DNA from: Paraglomus occultum
Lineage: Eukaryota > Glomeromycota > Glomeromycetes > Paraglomerales > Paraglomeraceae
Direction: 5' to 3'
NCBI GenBank assembly: GCA_910592205.1
Contig: CAJVPJ010001397.1
Location: forward strand, 1 to 10,093
Length of the DNA stretch: 10,093 nucleotides
The position numbers and the translations under genes are program-made. Position 1 is the first letter of the stretch; each line of letters starts with the position of its first letter. Shown one piece after another: positions 1-7,569 of this stretch. Under the pieces are notes generated by a model that saw nothing but the letters and a program-made list of their open reading frames with translations, did not search any database and had not been told where the DNA came from.

Positions 1-1113
1 GCTTATTTTATTTAGCGTACGGCGGATGAGAGCTTACTCGTGTCCCGCCGCGAGTGTTTACTTTGTTTACCCCCCTTTTTTTTTGCTATATTTACGCAAA
101 TATTGTTTCGTTATTTTGAAACGTTTTAAACGTTGGTTGCTTAAAAGCTTGGTTAATGTTATAGCGCTTATTTGTCTTGAGACATGTTGTTTCAAGTATT
201 GTAGTTACTGATTGAAACTAGTTTTTGTAAACCATTTTTTCTCATATGAGCGCTTAACTTGCCTAACATAGTACTTTGCCGTGCTTTGCTGTTATAAACG
301 TTACCCCCACTCACCACTTACCATCTCTCATTTATCATACTCCAACCACTTACCATACAGTAGTTTATAACGATAGGTTTTGGTTTGGACGAGCAATTTT
401 GTTGAGAAAAATTTGTTCGCGGAAAATATATTACATTTGCGGTTTTGTAAACTGGTATTTCTTTGCTCGCGCTTTTGGCAGTTATCACCGTTTGTTCGCT
501 GGCTTAAATAATTAATATCATATGTTGGCTTTCGTTAAACAGTCGTCGTGTTTTGAGAAGTTTATATTTGAGAAAAAGACGCGACGTGCGCTGAAGGTTT
601 CCAGCTATATAATTACGCCACGTCCCCCTTTTTTTGCTCATTTATCCTTTTGTGGTCCATTGTCTTACGTCATTGCATAAATTTGCGATTGCCCGATATA
701 AAATTAGCAAATGTTTCTAATTTTAGTAACTTGACTTTCAAACATTGTAATTTTGCACTTAAAATTACCAGCTTGTTTATCCATTACTATTATTGCTTTC
801 TGCCAAAAGCGCTTATTGTATAGCGGATTTACACTTATTACGTTGCTTTTGAAAAAAAAAACCAAACAAGTTGTTTACTCATAACGATAAGATTTGTTAA
901 TTTAACCAGGATTGACGTTCTTCTACGAAAAAGAACCTTGATTTGATTAACTCACATTTACGATGTTTGTTATCCCTGGCCTTTGTTTGCCTTTGTTTCT
1001 ATCTATAGATATTGCAAAATTACAGCAGGGCATTGTTCTTGCTATAACGTGATCGATGATTGGTTAATTATTTTACAATGTGACATTTCAAATCATTCTT
1101 GAATGCAATTATA
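1..1113. other. Gene-free, T-rich intergenic DNA
   Basis: I see no convincing gene on either strand. The open frames present (for example 26-211 and 276-515 on the plus strand) have low-complexity composition, no recognisable domain and no coding-like bias. The stretch holds several T tracts, a C-tract plus T-tract motif seen twice (70-94 and 624-644), a TATA-like sequence near 605-612 with no ORF of note behind it, and a tandem duplication of the 10-mer GCCTTTGTTT at 979-998. It could be a promoter region or untranslated sequence of a gene lying outside the window, but nothing here proves that. Confidence 0.5.
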
Positions 1114-1123
1114 CAGTGAAAGT
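1114..1123 (+). repeat. Left terminal inverted repeat of pogo/Tigger-like element
   Basis: CAGTGAAAGT, the exact inverted partner of 2135-2144, immediately preceded by TA. Just inside it are CGATATAACG (1124-1133) and its inverted copy CGTTATATCG (1160-1169), so this end can also fold on itself. Confidence 0.7.
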
Positions 1124-1206
1124 CGATATAACGGGATTTCTCGGTACAGACATAAAATTCGTTATATCGTAACAATCCGTTTTATCTGGAAACCGATGTA
1201 GCAAAC

Positions 1207-1787
1207 TCAAAAAATGTTCAATAAAGCGGTTTTATTTATTAGTTCATATTTATTAAGCTTGTTAATGTAAAAAGTGTATTCATCAATAATCAAGACGAGA
1301 AAGTGATCAAGATTCGTTTGTTTCTTTTTCATTAACTTTTTTAGAACTATTTCTCTCTTCAACCTGTTCAAACTGTATATACAACTAGCGTCTATCTCAA
1401 AATTATTTTGATTAATAAAATCGACAAGCGTTGTGATACATTCTATTGCATTACTGATGGAGATCTCTTCTTTCAATTCTGAGTCTGATTCATCTCCCGC
1501 TACCACTCCTCTTACAACACCAGCAATATCTTTAACACTTGCTTCTTCTTCATATTCCGCATTATCGTCACAACAAATATACTCGTCTTTTAAAGTTGGC
1601 TACCGGTGTTTTGCTTTCAATAGATAACCATTAATCTTTGTTCTTAAGAATGTCTGAAACTTGCTGAGGTGAAATACTATATTCTTTTGCTAGATCTTTC
1701 TGTTTAATGCCTGCGTTAGAGTCGCGTTTGCAAATCTCTTTCTTTTGTAAAGTGGTCAATGAAAACCCTTGTCCTTTTCCCAACCAT
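1207..1787 (-). pseudogene. Pogo/Tigger (CENP-B-like) transposase remnant, catalytic core deleted
   Basis: The relic reads leftward from an ATG at 1785-1787. After GKRTRV the frame breaks (about one extra base near 1765) and continues as KKEICKRDSNAGIKQKDLA, then SISPQQVSDILKN: a helix-turn-helix of the psq/CENP-B N-terminal type that binds transposon ends. An in-frame stop follows at 1631-1633 where a Lys codon would be expected, then WLSIESKTPVANFKR. Near 1585 the sequence jumps to an acidic stretch (EYEEEASV) and a C-terminal tail, readable from 1575 to 1207, ending in the Lys-rich KKLMKKKQTNLDHF region. Pogo-type transposases usually have several hundred residues here, including the second HTH and the DDE/DDD catalytic domain; all of that is missing. 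So there are at least three lesions: a frameshift, a nonsense codon and a large internal deletion. The family call is from the HTH motif and Lys-rich tail; the exact subfamily is not certain. Confidence 0.75.
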
Positions 1788-1904
1788 AATATTGTAAAGG
1801 TTATTAATACGCAAGAAGTAAAATGTTTGACAATTGATCTTTATTACACTGACGGGTAAATTTGTGCTATTAATATTACTATGGATTATAACGGATCTAC
1901 TACA

Positions 1905-1971
1905 AATTATAACGGAGTCAGCCACCGTTAGTGCGGATCTATTATGAACTATAGCGGACTCCGTTATAATT
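1905..1971. repeat. 15-bp perfect inverted repeat with iterated TATAACGGA motifs
   Basis: AATTATAACGGAGTC at 1905-1919 is exactly inverted at 1957-1971, with a 37-nt spacer. TATAACGGA or its complement occurs at 1887-1895, 1908-1916, 1960-1968 and 1971-1979, and a one-mismatch copy lies in the left terminus (1127-1135). Repeated subterminal motifs of this kind are often transposase-binding sites; that role is inferred here. Confidence 0.65.
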
Positions 1972-2134
1972 CCGTTATATTGAACAATGTCTTGTTAAGC
2001 TCCGTTCATCGATAAAATCCGGAACCGGAATACAGCGATTTAATAGTAAACCCCGCTATATGTAATTAGTAAAACTCTGATTCCAAGAAAAAAGTCCGTA
2101 CTAAGCAAAATCCGATATATCAACGAACCGTTAC

Positions 2135-2144
2135 ACTTTCACTG
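2135..2144 (-). repeat. Right terminal inverted repeat of pogo/Tigger-like element
   Basis: ACTTTCACTG, the complement of 1114-1123. The expected flanking TA is not adjacent (the flank reads CGTA), suggesting mutation of the target duplication or a slightly misplaced end. Confidence 0.65.
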
Positions 2145-2229
2145 CGTAATACGAACATAGTATTATATTAGCTTTTTTATCTTGTATTTTAGCTCCAGAA
2201 TCAATATACGTATATACCATTACGTACCA

Positions 2230-2685
2230 CTCTTCCAGAACAATTCTCACACCTCTCAAATAATTTAGCTAATTTCCAACAACAACTAACTGTTTCTAAC
2301 ATCCTACATGGAGACCGTCTTGTCCCCTTCAAAAGAAAATTGCTCAATTATTCAATGACCATTATAATCAATTTCCTTGTCTTCCTTGCGTATATTGTGA
2401 AAAACTATTATATCCGGAAAAAATGTCTGGGGGTTTTGCCGTTTTTCTTTTCGGGTTCTGGCTCTGGCTCTAATTCTTTGGGTTGCGCGGGAAGATTTAT
2501 CAACTTACCCTTTATTTCAATTATATTTATCAATCGAAATAGATAATATTGCTCGTATCAATACGGTAAACAAACTCCCAACTTGTCAATCTTGCAAAAA
2601 CCATCGACAAGGCTACGAATTTCTTTTCTTGCCCCAATACCTCAAGAAATCAGCGACGTTCCATATTCGAAAAGAAATATCTATC
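2230..2685 (+). pseudogene. Frameshifted fragment of a Cys-rich repetitive protein, possibly Helitron-associated
   Basis: No single frame is open, but protein-like sequence continues across three frames. It runs LSNNLANFQQQLTVSNILHG and VPFKRKLLNYS, then PCLPCVYCEKLLYPEK (frame at 2375, Cys codons at 2378, 2387 and 2396), then a Ser/Gly/Trp-rich decayed section, then EIDNIARINTVNKLPTCQSC (Cys at 2584 and 2593) and RQGYEF. After another frameshift it reads IPQEISDVPYSKR (frame at 2637). The order of a CxxCxYC knuckle, a CxxC pair and an IP-EI-x-x-VP motif resembles a multicopy fungal protein type, and loosely the Cys/IP-EL region that precedes Helitron helicase-like domains. That link is from memory and tentative. 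The fragment stops at the MITE at 2686, with no matching continuation beyond it. It is non-functional: at least two frameshifts and no intact start. Confidence 0.45.
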
Positions 2686-2906
2686 TGTTGTATGTCAGAT
2701 CGGAATTTATGTCAGATCAGAATTTTATGTCGCTTCCAAACTGACATACGACAATATATTATTTACTCGATAAAACAAAGTCACTTTAAGATAAAATCAC
2801 TCTAAGATAAAGAATTTTCCCGCTCAAATTTTTAATGAGCGACATAAAATTCTGATCTGACATAATCACTTCGGAATTGACATAAATTCCGATCTGACAT
2901 ACAACA
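2686..2906 (+). mobile_element. MITE copy 1 (221 bp, 28-bp perfect TIRs)
   Basis: The first 28 bases (2686-2713) are perfectly inverted at 2879-2906; each end begins TGTTGTATGTCAG. The interior is built from repeats of a roughly 17-bp unit, GACATAAATTCCGATCT and variants, in both orientations. A nested foldback is also present: TTGTATGTCAG at 2688-2698 pairs with CTGACATACGACAA at 2741-2754. A small GCTCA/TGAGC hairpin lies near 2822-2840. There is no coding capacity. An inverted, shorter copy lies at 4783-4957, which sets the element limits independently. No clear target-site duplication is visible, so the superfamily is unassigned. It sits directly against the decayed Cys-rich fragment upstream. 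Confidence 0.85.
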
Positions 2907-4259
2907 TTATTATGCATTTATTGCTTGATGAGTTGAGTTATCAAACAAGTTTGTGCTAACCACACAATTTGGCGACTGGTGTGACGAAGGATTCAACCAT
3001 ACTACTTGTGGTTTCTGTCTGTATGTACACAATTTGTGATAATTAATAACGGTAATCAACATTTAGAATTTGTCAATACTAACTATACGTATGCTTTATC
3101 AAATTTCAATTCCTCATTGAATGAATCGTTCTGCGAATAGTTGAAGATAATTAGAAAATTCACACTATTTTTTCTAATCCTCGGCATTGGCGCAGTTTTT
3201 GTGAGAATAAACATTATGTTGATCGCATTTGTTATACGTTTCTTCTTGTGACAGTGATACATGCAATGTCTTCCAAATAAATGTTCTGAACCTTCAATTT
3301 TTACGTATGTAAATGCGGGTTTGGAAATTTGACAGAGTTTACATTGTGATATAAAATGTTATGAAGCATAGTTAACTGTCATAATCGACAGTGCAGTAAT
3401 TTGTTACGTGTAATACTATTTATGGTATCATGAAATTAGATTCAAATGTATGAAGTGGTAATATCACAAGTGACTTGCGCTTATATAAATTAGTTATTTC
3501 TTATGCTAAAACTTGCAAACGCTAAAGTAGCATATATTAAAACATACTCAATTGTTAATACGCAAGTAGGGTTAATATCATAATGCCATCATACATGATT
3601 TTATAATGTTGTTACCTGGTTGTTTTTACTATTTCAATCCGACATACAACAGTGTTGATTTTTTGCGCTGGATTTTAATTGTATACTATACCCGCCACCA
3701 CCCATGTGGGAGAAGACGCTTTTATACTAATCGAATACTTTAAAATTTTCATCCTACATACAGCTTGTCGTAAAGATGTTGGCTACATGACACACAACCA
3801 TTTAAAGAATTACATAACGGCAATCAAACATGCATGCCCCTTTGCTGCACACATCCTGTGCGATAATAAATAATGGTTGTACAAAAAATTTCGATTTTAT
3901 TGATCATTCTAATACCGTTAACTTTTTTACCAAAACAAGGAAAATATCGCACCTTTCCCACTTTCTTTAGTATACAAAAAAAAATTCAAACGTGAGGAAT
4001 ATATGACAATTAATAGTCATCTAACTTGCGTGTACGAGAAAATTGTACTACCCTGATTAGCATTTTATTGATCACCCCGACTACAATAAAACGTTATACA
4101 ACTCGTTGTCAATCTTTAGTTATCTTTCACTTATTCACTTATAAACAAAGCCAACGTGAAGAAAAATAATCAATAAACTAAAAAAAATGTCTCAAGTCAT
4201 CGATATTTTTAAGCATAATTGAAACTAAGAAGAAAAAAATAAACATAAAATAATAATAC
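2907..4259. other. Gene-poor AT-rich stretch with a short upstream ORF at its right end
   Basis: I find no supported gene in most of this stretch. A 64-codon open frame at 3679-3873 has no recognisable motif and could be chance. GACATACAACA at 3641-3651 matches the outer 11 bases of the MITE end, but no partner end lies nearby. At the right end an 11-codon ORF (4187-4222, peptide MSQVIDIFKHN) in a very A-rich start context precedes the small Cys-rich gene by 37 nt and may act as an upstream ORF. Confidence 0.45.
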
Positions 4260-4478
4260 ATGGATCGCGTTACCTGTCCGCATATAAAGAGGGATGGTTC
4301 TATTTGTGGTAAAATATGCACTCAAACTACTGGTTGTGCAAAACATTGGAATCTCCACGAGAAAAATATAGCCAAGTTTCCTTGCGCAATTTGCGGGGTA
4401 CCTACTATTTCTATTACTAAGTGTTGCCCCGGCAGGTTTCACTCGCAGAATTATCGAATGAGACAAAAGAGCTTCTAA
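4260..4478 (+). CDS. 72-aa Cys/His-rich putative zinc-binding mini-protein
   Basis: I do not recognise a named family. The protein has eight Cys (6, 16, 20, 26, 42, 45, 55, 56) and four His (8, 29, 33, 61) in 72 residues. The first half reads C-x-H ... C-x3-C-x5-C-x2-H-x3-H, the second C-x2-C-x9-C-C-x4-H. The spacing suggests one or two small zinc-binding modules, with a basic tail (YRMRQKS). Two TAA codons lie in frame just upstream of the ATG, so this is the first possible start; it is preceded by A-rich leader sequence. No membrane segment or signal peptide is visible. A 107-codon frame on the opposite strand lacks any such pattern and is treated as a shadow. The gene sits between two transposon-derived blocks, so it may itself be part of a mobile or virus-like repeat family; similar short Cx(8-10)C...CxxH proteins occur in fungal and large-virus genomes. 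It may also not be expressed. Confidence 0.5.
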   Translation: MDRVTCPHIKRDGSICGKICTQTTGCAKHWNLHEKNIAKFPCAICGVPTISITKCCPGRFHSQNYRMRQKSF

Positions 4479-4642
4479 CTTTAAGATAGTGAGTGGATTT
4501 TCACGTCTTTCTAGCGTCGTTAAGTGACACAAAACCCCCTCCCGTACAATATAGTATAAAGCCGATTAACAAACTAAGCGGAAATCCCAGACTCTACATC
4601 CGATGTGTTACACACCATTCGCTAAATAAGGCGCAATATGAG

Positions 4643-4662
4643 GCAGAGCCTCGAAGCTCTGC
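4643..4662. repeat. Short hairpin, 7-bp perfect stem
   Basis: GCAGAGC (4643-4649) and GCTCTGC (4656-4662) flank a 6-nt loop. Pairing extends outward for about two more bases if a G-T pair is allowed. It lies 20 bp left of the Tc1-like element end and is more GC-rich than its surroundings. Its function is unknown. Confidence 0.5.
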
Positions 4663-4782
4663 TTCTTAGTATCAGCATTTACAGTGCTGTGCAAAAGTAA
4701 TAAAAATTACTAATTAGCTGACAAGTTCAACAACTAACAGTTGGATTTATTTAAAATTTTGTATAAATTTTATTCAAGATAT

Positions 4783-4957
4783 TGTTGTATGTCAGATCGG
4801 AATTTATGTCAATTCCGAAGTGATATCTTTATTTTAGAGTAATAATATTATCTTAAAGTGACTTTAAATTTATCGAGTAAATAATATATTGTCGTATGTC
4901 AGTTTAGAAGCGACATAAAATTCTGATCTGACATAAATCCCGATCTGACATACAACA
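4783..4957 (-). mobile_element. MITE copy 2 (175 bp, inverted relative to copy 1)
   Basis: The complement of this segment matches 2686-2906 over most of its length. It has the same TGTTGTATGTCAG outer ends, the same nested foldback (TTGTCGTATGTCAG at 4889-4902) and the same central TCGAGTAAATAATATATTG sequence. Relative to copy 1 it lacks roughly 45 bp including one extra GACAT unit and the small GCTCA/TGAGC hairpin. Its right TIR has a single change (CCCGATCT for TCCGATCT). It interrupts the Tc1-like transposase relic immediately after the residues AWMGK. Confidence 0.85.
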
Positions 4958-5650
4958 TTTTCCCATCCAAGCAGATGCATTATCAAATAAGTTCTCATTG
5001 AGAATTTGTCTGTAAAGGTCACCATTCATGTTTTCAGTAAACATAAAATATCCAATAAGACCTTTTGCTGAAAATGCTCCCAGAAGTGAATTTTGTAAGA
5101 AAGCTTGGGCATAGCCTTTTGTGGTGGTGGTGGTGGTGGTTGATTTTCTTTATAATAAACTTTAACGGTATTTCTATACATCTGGAATGTGGTTTTATCA
5201 GAAAATATTACCTTTTTCAGTTTAGAATGGGCAGTCTTAGAGCCCACCTTACTCGTCTTTTTTTATGATTATCTGTTAAAAAAGAATTTTTTTTTGGAAT
5301 ATCAACCTTCTAATGAAGCCGAGAAAGCTCTCTGGATATTGTATTCGTGAGACATTCAAACCAGGGATTAGATTCAATGAGTTTTGTGGCAAGCTCTTGG
5401 CTGTTTGTATAATTATCTGCTTGAACCATACGACCTTTTGACGCTGTTTTTTCGGACTCGATATTCTAGGCCTTCCTGAGCGCGGAAGTGGTTCTAACTT
5501 CCCATCTTTTTTTAATTGAGCAACATATCTGTATACAGTAGACAACAGAACACCTGTCATTTCAGAAAGAACTTTTGGCTTTCAGCCCATAATTGTCTTA
5601 TAGCAGATCTTTGCTGCGCAAGAGATGATTCCGTTACTTTGAGTAGGCGT
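4958..5650 (-). pseudogene. Tc1-like transposase remnant, truncated before the second catalytic residue
   Basis: Reading leftward from about 5650, the first recognisable stretch is SLAQQRSAIRQLW. After one frameshift comes the HTH segment TGVLLSTVYRYVAQLKKDGK and the GRPR linker typical of Tc1/Tc3-type DNA-binding regions. Further frameshifts separate the segments ELATKLIESNP, TISRELSRLH and KVDIPKKNSF. Then comes VIFSDKTTFQMYRNTVKVYY, where the Asp (codon 5197-5199) is the expected first catalytic acidic residue; the usual following Glu is Lys here. After a Pro run encoded by a GTG microsatellite and another frameshift, the text runs GLIGYFMFTENMNGDLYRQI to SAWMGK and is cut by the MITE at 4957. 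The second and third catalytic acidic residues and the C-terminus are not found in 4682-4782. There are at least four frameshifts plus stop codons: a dead gene. Confidence 0.8.
5121..5140 (+). repeat. (GTG)6 microsatellite in transposase remnant
   Basis: Six GTG units plus GT. On the minus strand they read as a run of six Pro residues between KENQ and QKAMPK, between the first catalytic Asp and the next conserved block. This looks like a slippage expansion after the gene lost function. Confidence 0.9.
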
Positions 5651-5809
5651 ATGATAATAGGAGTAATAGTTATTGTCAAGCTAGAAGGCGTAATATTATT
5701 ATAATTGATATAAAATTTATGCTGTAAAACCGTTTTTTAATTGGAGTAACATTGGCGTCACAAATAGGATTTTATTGTACACAAAAAAATTCTCATTTGC
5801 ACAGTACTG

Positions 5810-7495
5810 ACATACTTCTTCATAATTAAATATTGCTTTGGTTTCACCAGATCTGTTTACGATTAATATTAGCCCCTTGTCGATTGTCATACCTAATTAA
5901 ATTATCTATTCTACACCCCACGCAAACATCAATATACAAATCATCTAAAAAACGACGACACTGTTAGAATTTTTGGAGCAACCACTAAATTACTAAGGAT
6001 GGCATACAGTACGTGAGGCAAGTAAAGGTATTCATTCACTATTCGATAACCAGCCTAGCCTATTAGTTTAATTACAAATTTTTATGGATGCTGAGTGTGA
6101 AGACTTTCGTACTGTCTGCTTATTTCGATTAGTAAATCCAAACATTGCATCACACCGGAAGCCATTCATGCACGGAAATCAGATATCTTGGCGTTTTTAC
6201 ATAAAATACAGTTTAAAGCTGTATTGGATTGCTGCGGTCCGTCGACCCTGACTAATGTATGTACAGATTTCTCTCCGGAATAATGTCCTAATTCGGCAGG
6301 TTATTTCCAAATGTAGATTTACACTTCCCGAACTTTATTCAAGTACATGTCTGCGTTCTTATCAATTGAATGTAAAGGTGTTCCTGCAATTAAGAAGGAC
6401 GTACTAATACAAGTGATAAATGTCTATCAGATTTTCTTTCAAGGTAAACATTACATGTTGGTAGAGCAATCGCATCGTTATTATGTTATCGTTGAATAAT
6501 CTTAATTTGCTTACAAAGAACTTGGTTACACTTGTCATATCAGTAGCCTTTGGTGATGCCGACAATCGAAATCAAAAAGGTGAGCAACTCTTCGGTAAAA
6601 GTTAAATAAACTGTCTTGAGAATTGCCAAAAATTGTCGCTGAACAGAGAGAGAGAAGAAATTATAGTTAATTTGATCAGTAAGTACATAGTTTAACAGAA
6701 TACAAATGAAATAAAAGTCATATCAGACTAGAATGCGAGGGAAACATGGGAAGATTACGATCAAAATATGTTATTACAACAATAATTGTCATAATCGCAG
6801 TAATCATGTATTGATATAAATAAATGCTTGTCGTTATGATTAAAAATATTGCTATCACTCGGACGGGTTGTCCACCTTTTGAAAACCCCAATTAGGAAAT
6901 TCAAAATAAAGCGCTTTTCCAGAGAGAAAATCTGAACGCTACACACATATTTAAGGTTATGTAAGAATGCATTCATTGTTATGCTACTTGCTGCGTTACA
7001 CACGCCCCCAGATGAGACTTCGATTATAATTTATGGAAGCAATCGATAAAAGATGAAACAAAAAGGAGTTCACAATTGACGATGCTGTATCTACCTGACA
7101 GAATAAGGAATTGTTTACATGGATTCCTCACCTCATTATTTCGCCCATTTTGACCGACTGTATTACTGGTCATTGTAAAATTCACAATAATGTCAATCGT
7201 AATCTTCCAACATCAATAAACAACAATCTTGAACTGTTATCTGTCCAATGCAATCTCTAAATTAAGAGATTCCAACTTTAAATGTGTAGAAATAATGAAT
7301 CTGTCGTATCAATGGACGTTGCTAGCTTCATTGTCAGTTTCAGCAACCGGTCTCATGCAATGTGATGCGATGCAGTCAAGAGTATGTGAAGTACAATAGT
7401 ACGACTAAAGCTGCATTACCAACTTTAAAAGCGTCAAAAAGTTAGTAACCATGAAACTGTCGTAACACAATTACAGTATTTTGATTGCATTACAC
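5810..7495. other. Gene-free AT-rich intergenic DNA
   Basis: No supported gene on either strand. The longest open frame is an 80-codon minus-strand frame (6761-7003) without motif or coding bias. Two short plus-strand frames begin with hydrophobic, signal-like segments (6483-6605, 40 aa; 7295-7399, 34 aa), but nothing else supports them. I see no tRNA-like or other structured RNA. The right end is the upstream region of the transporter gene; I found no CACGTG (a Pho4-type site) in it. Confidence 0.5.
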
Positions 7496-7503
7496 TATAA
7501 ATA
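7496..7503 (+). promoter_or_regulatory. TATA box of the transporter gene
   Basis: TATAAATA, 66 nt ahead of the start codon. It is followed by a C/A-rich leader ending ACAAACAAA before ATG, a favourable fungal initiation context. The position fits a short 5' leader of a few tens of bases. Confidence 0.6.
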
Positions 7504-7569
7504 AATCTCATCTACTATCGCGAGGAATTTTTATTCACAACAACACTCAACTTACAATTAACAAACAAA

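Larger units (their letters stand above)
1114..2144 (-). mobile_element. Internally deleted pogo/Tigger-like DNA transposon
   Basis: A 1,031-bp element bounded by the inverted sequence CAGTGAAAGT (1114-1123) and its complement (2135-2144). Beyond the outer 10 bp the ends still align with indels: GATATAACGGGATTT at 1126-1140 resembles the complement of 2107-2121. A TA dinucleotide, the usual pogo/Tc1 target, lies directly left (1112-1113). On the right the next bases are CG then TA, so the duplication is not clean. Inside is a minus-strand relic carrying the start and the tail of a CENP-B/Tigger-type transposase. The 357 bp before the transposase start are rich in TATAACGGA motifs. The element cannot move by itself; it could in principle have been mobilised by a complete relative. 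Identification rests on the psq-type DNA-binding motif plus the matching termini. Confidence 0.75.
4682..5809 (-). mobile_element. Degenerate Tc1-like transposon carrying a nested MITE
   Basis: CAGTGCTGTGCAAA at 4682-4695, directly preceded by a TA target dinucleotide (4680-4681), is inverted with one mismatch at 5796-5809. Between them lies a minus-strand Tc1/mariner-type transposase relic (4958 to about 5650) and an inserted MITE (4783-4957). Without the MITE the element is only about 950 bp, shorter than the usual 1.3-1.6 kb. The C-terminal third of the transposase is absent between the MITE and the left terminus. The right-hand flank reads AC rather than TA, so the duplication has decayed or the end is slightly off. 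It is not autonomous. Confidence 0.75.

Noticed and set aside
3679-3873. 64-codon plus-strand ORF
   Set aside because: Three Cys and several His occur but with no recognisable spacing, no upstream signals and no family resemblance.
4209-4532. 107-codon open frame on the minus strand over the Cys-rich ORF
   Set aside because: It has no motif and ends in AT-rich low-complexity sequence; the plus-strand Cys/His pattern explains the locus better.
2686-4957. The inverted MITE pair as the ends of one 2.3-kb composite transposon
   Set aside because: Copy 2 is nested in a Tc1-like element whose left terminus lies between the two MITEs, and no transposition gene sits in between, so two independent insertions are simpler.
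6483-6605. 40-codon ORF with a hydrophobic start and an AAG|GTGAGC donor-like site inside
   Set aside because: Splicing to the nearest acceptor leads almost at once to a stop, so no coherent protein results.
6761-7003. 80-codon minus-strand open frame
   Set aside because: Composition is dominated by Asn/Tyr/Asp from AT-rich DNA in its second half, and no domain or splice support is visible.
7295-7399. 34-codon ORF with a signal-peptide-like start upstream of the transporter
   Set aside because: It is very short, unsupported by any motif, and lies upstream of the likely TATA box, so it is probably not a leader ORF.
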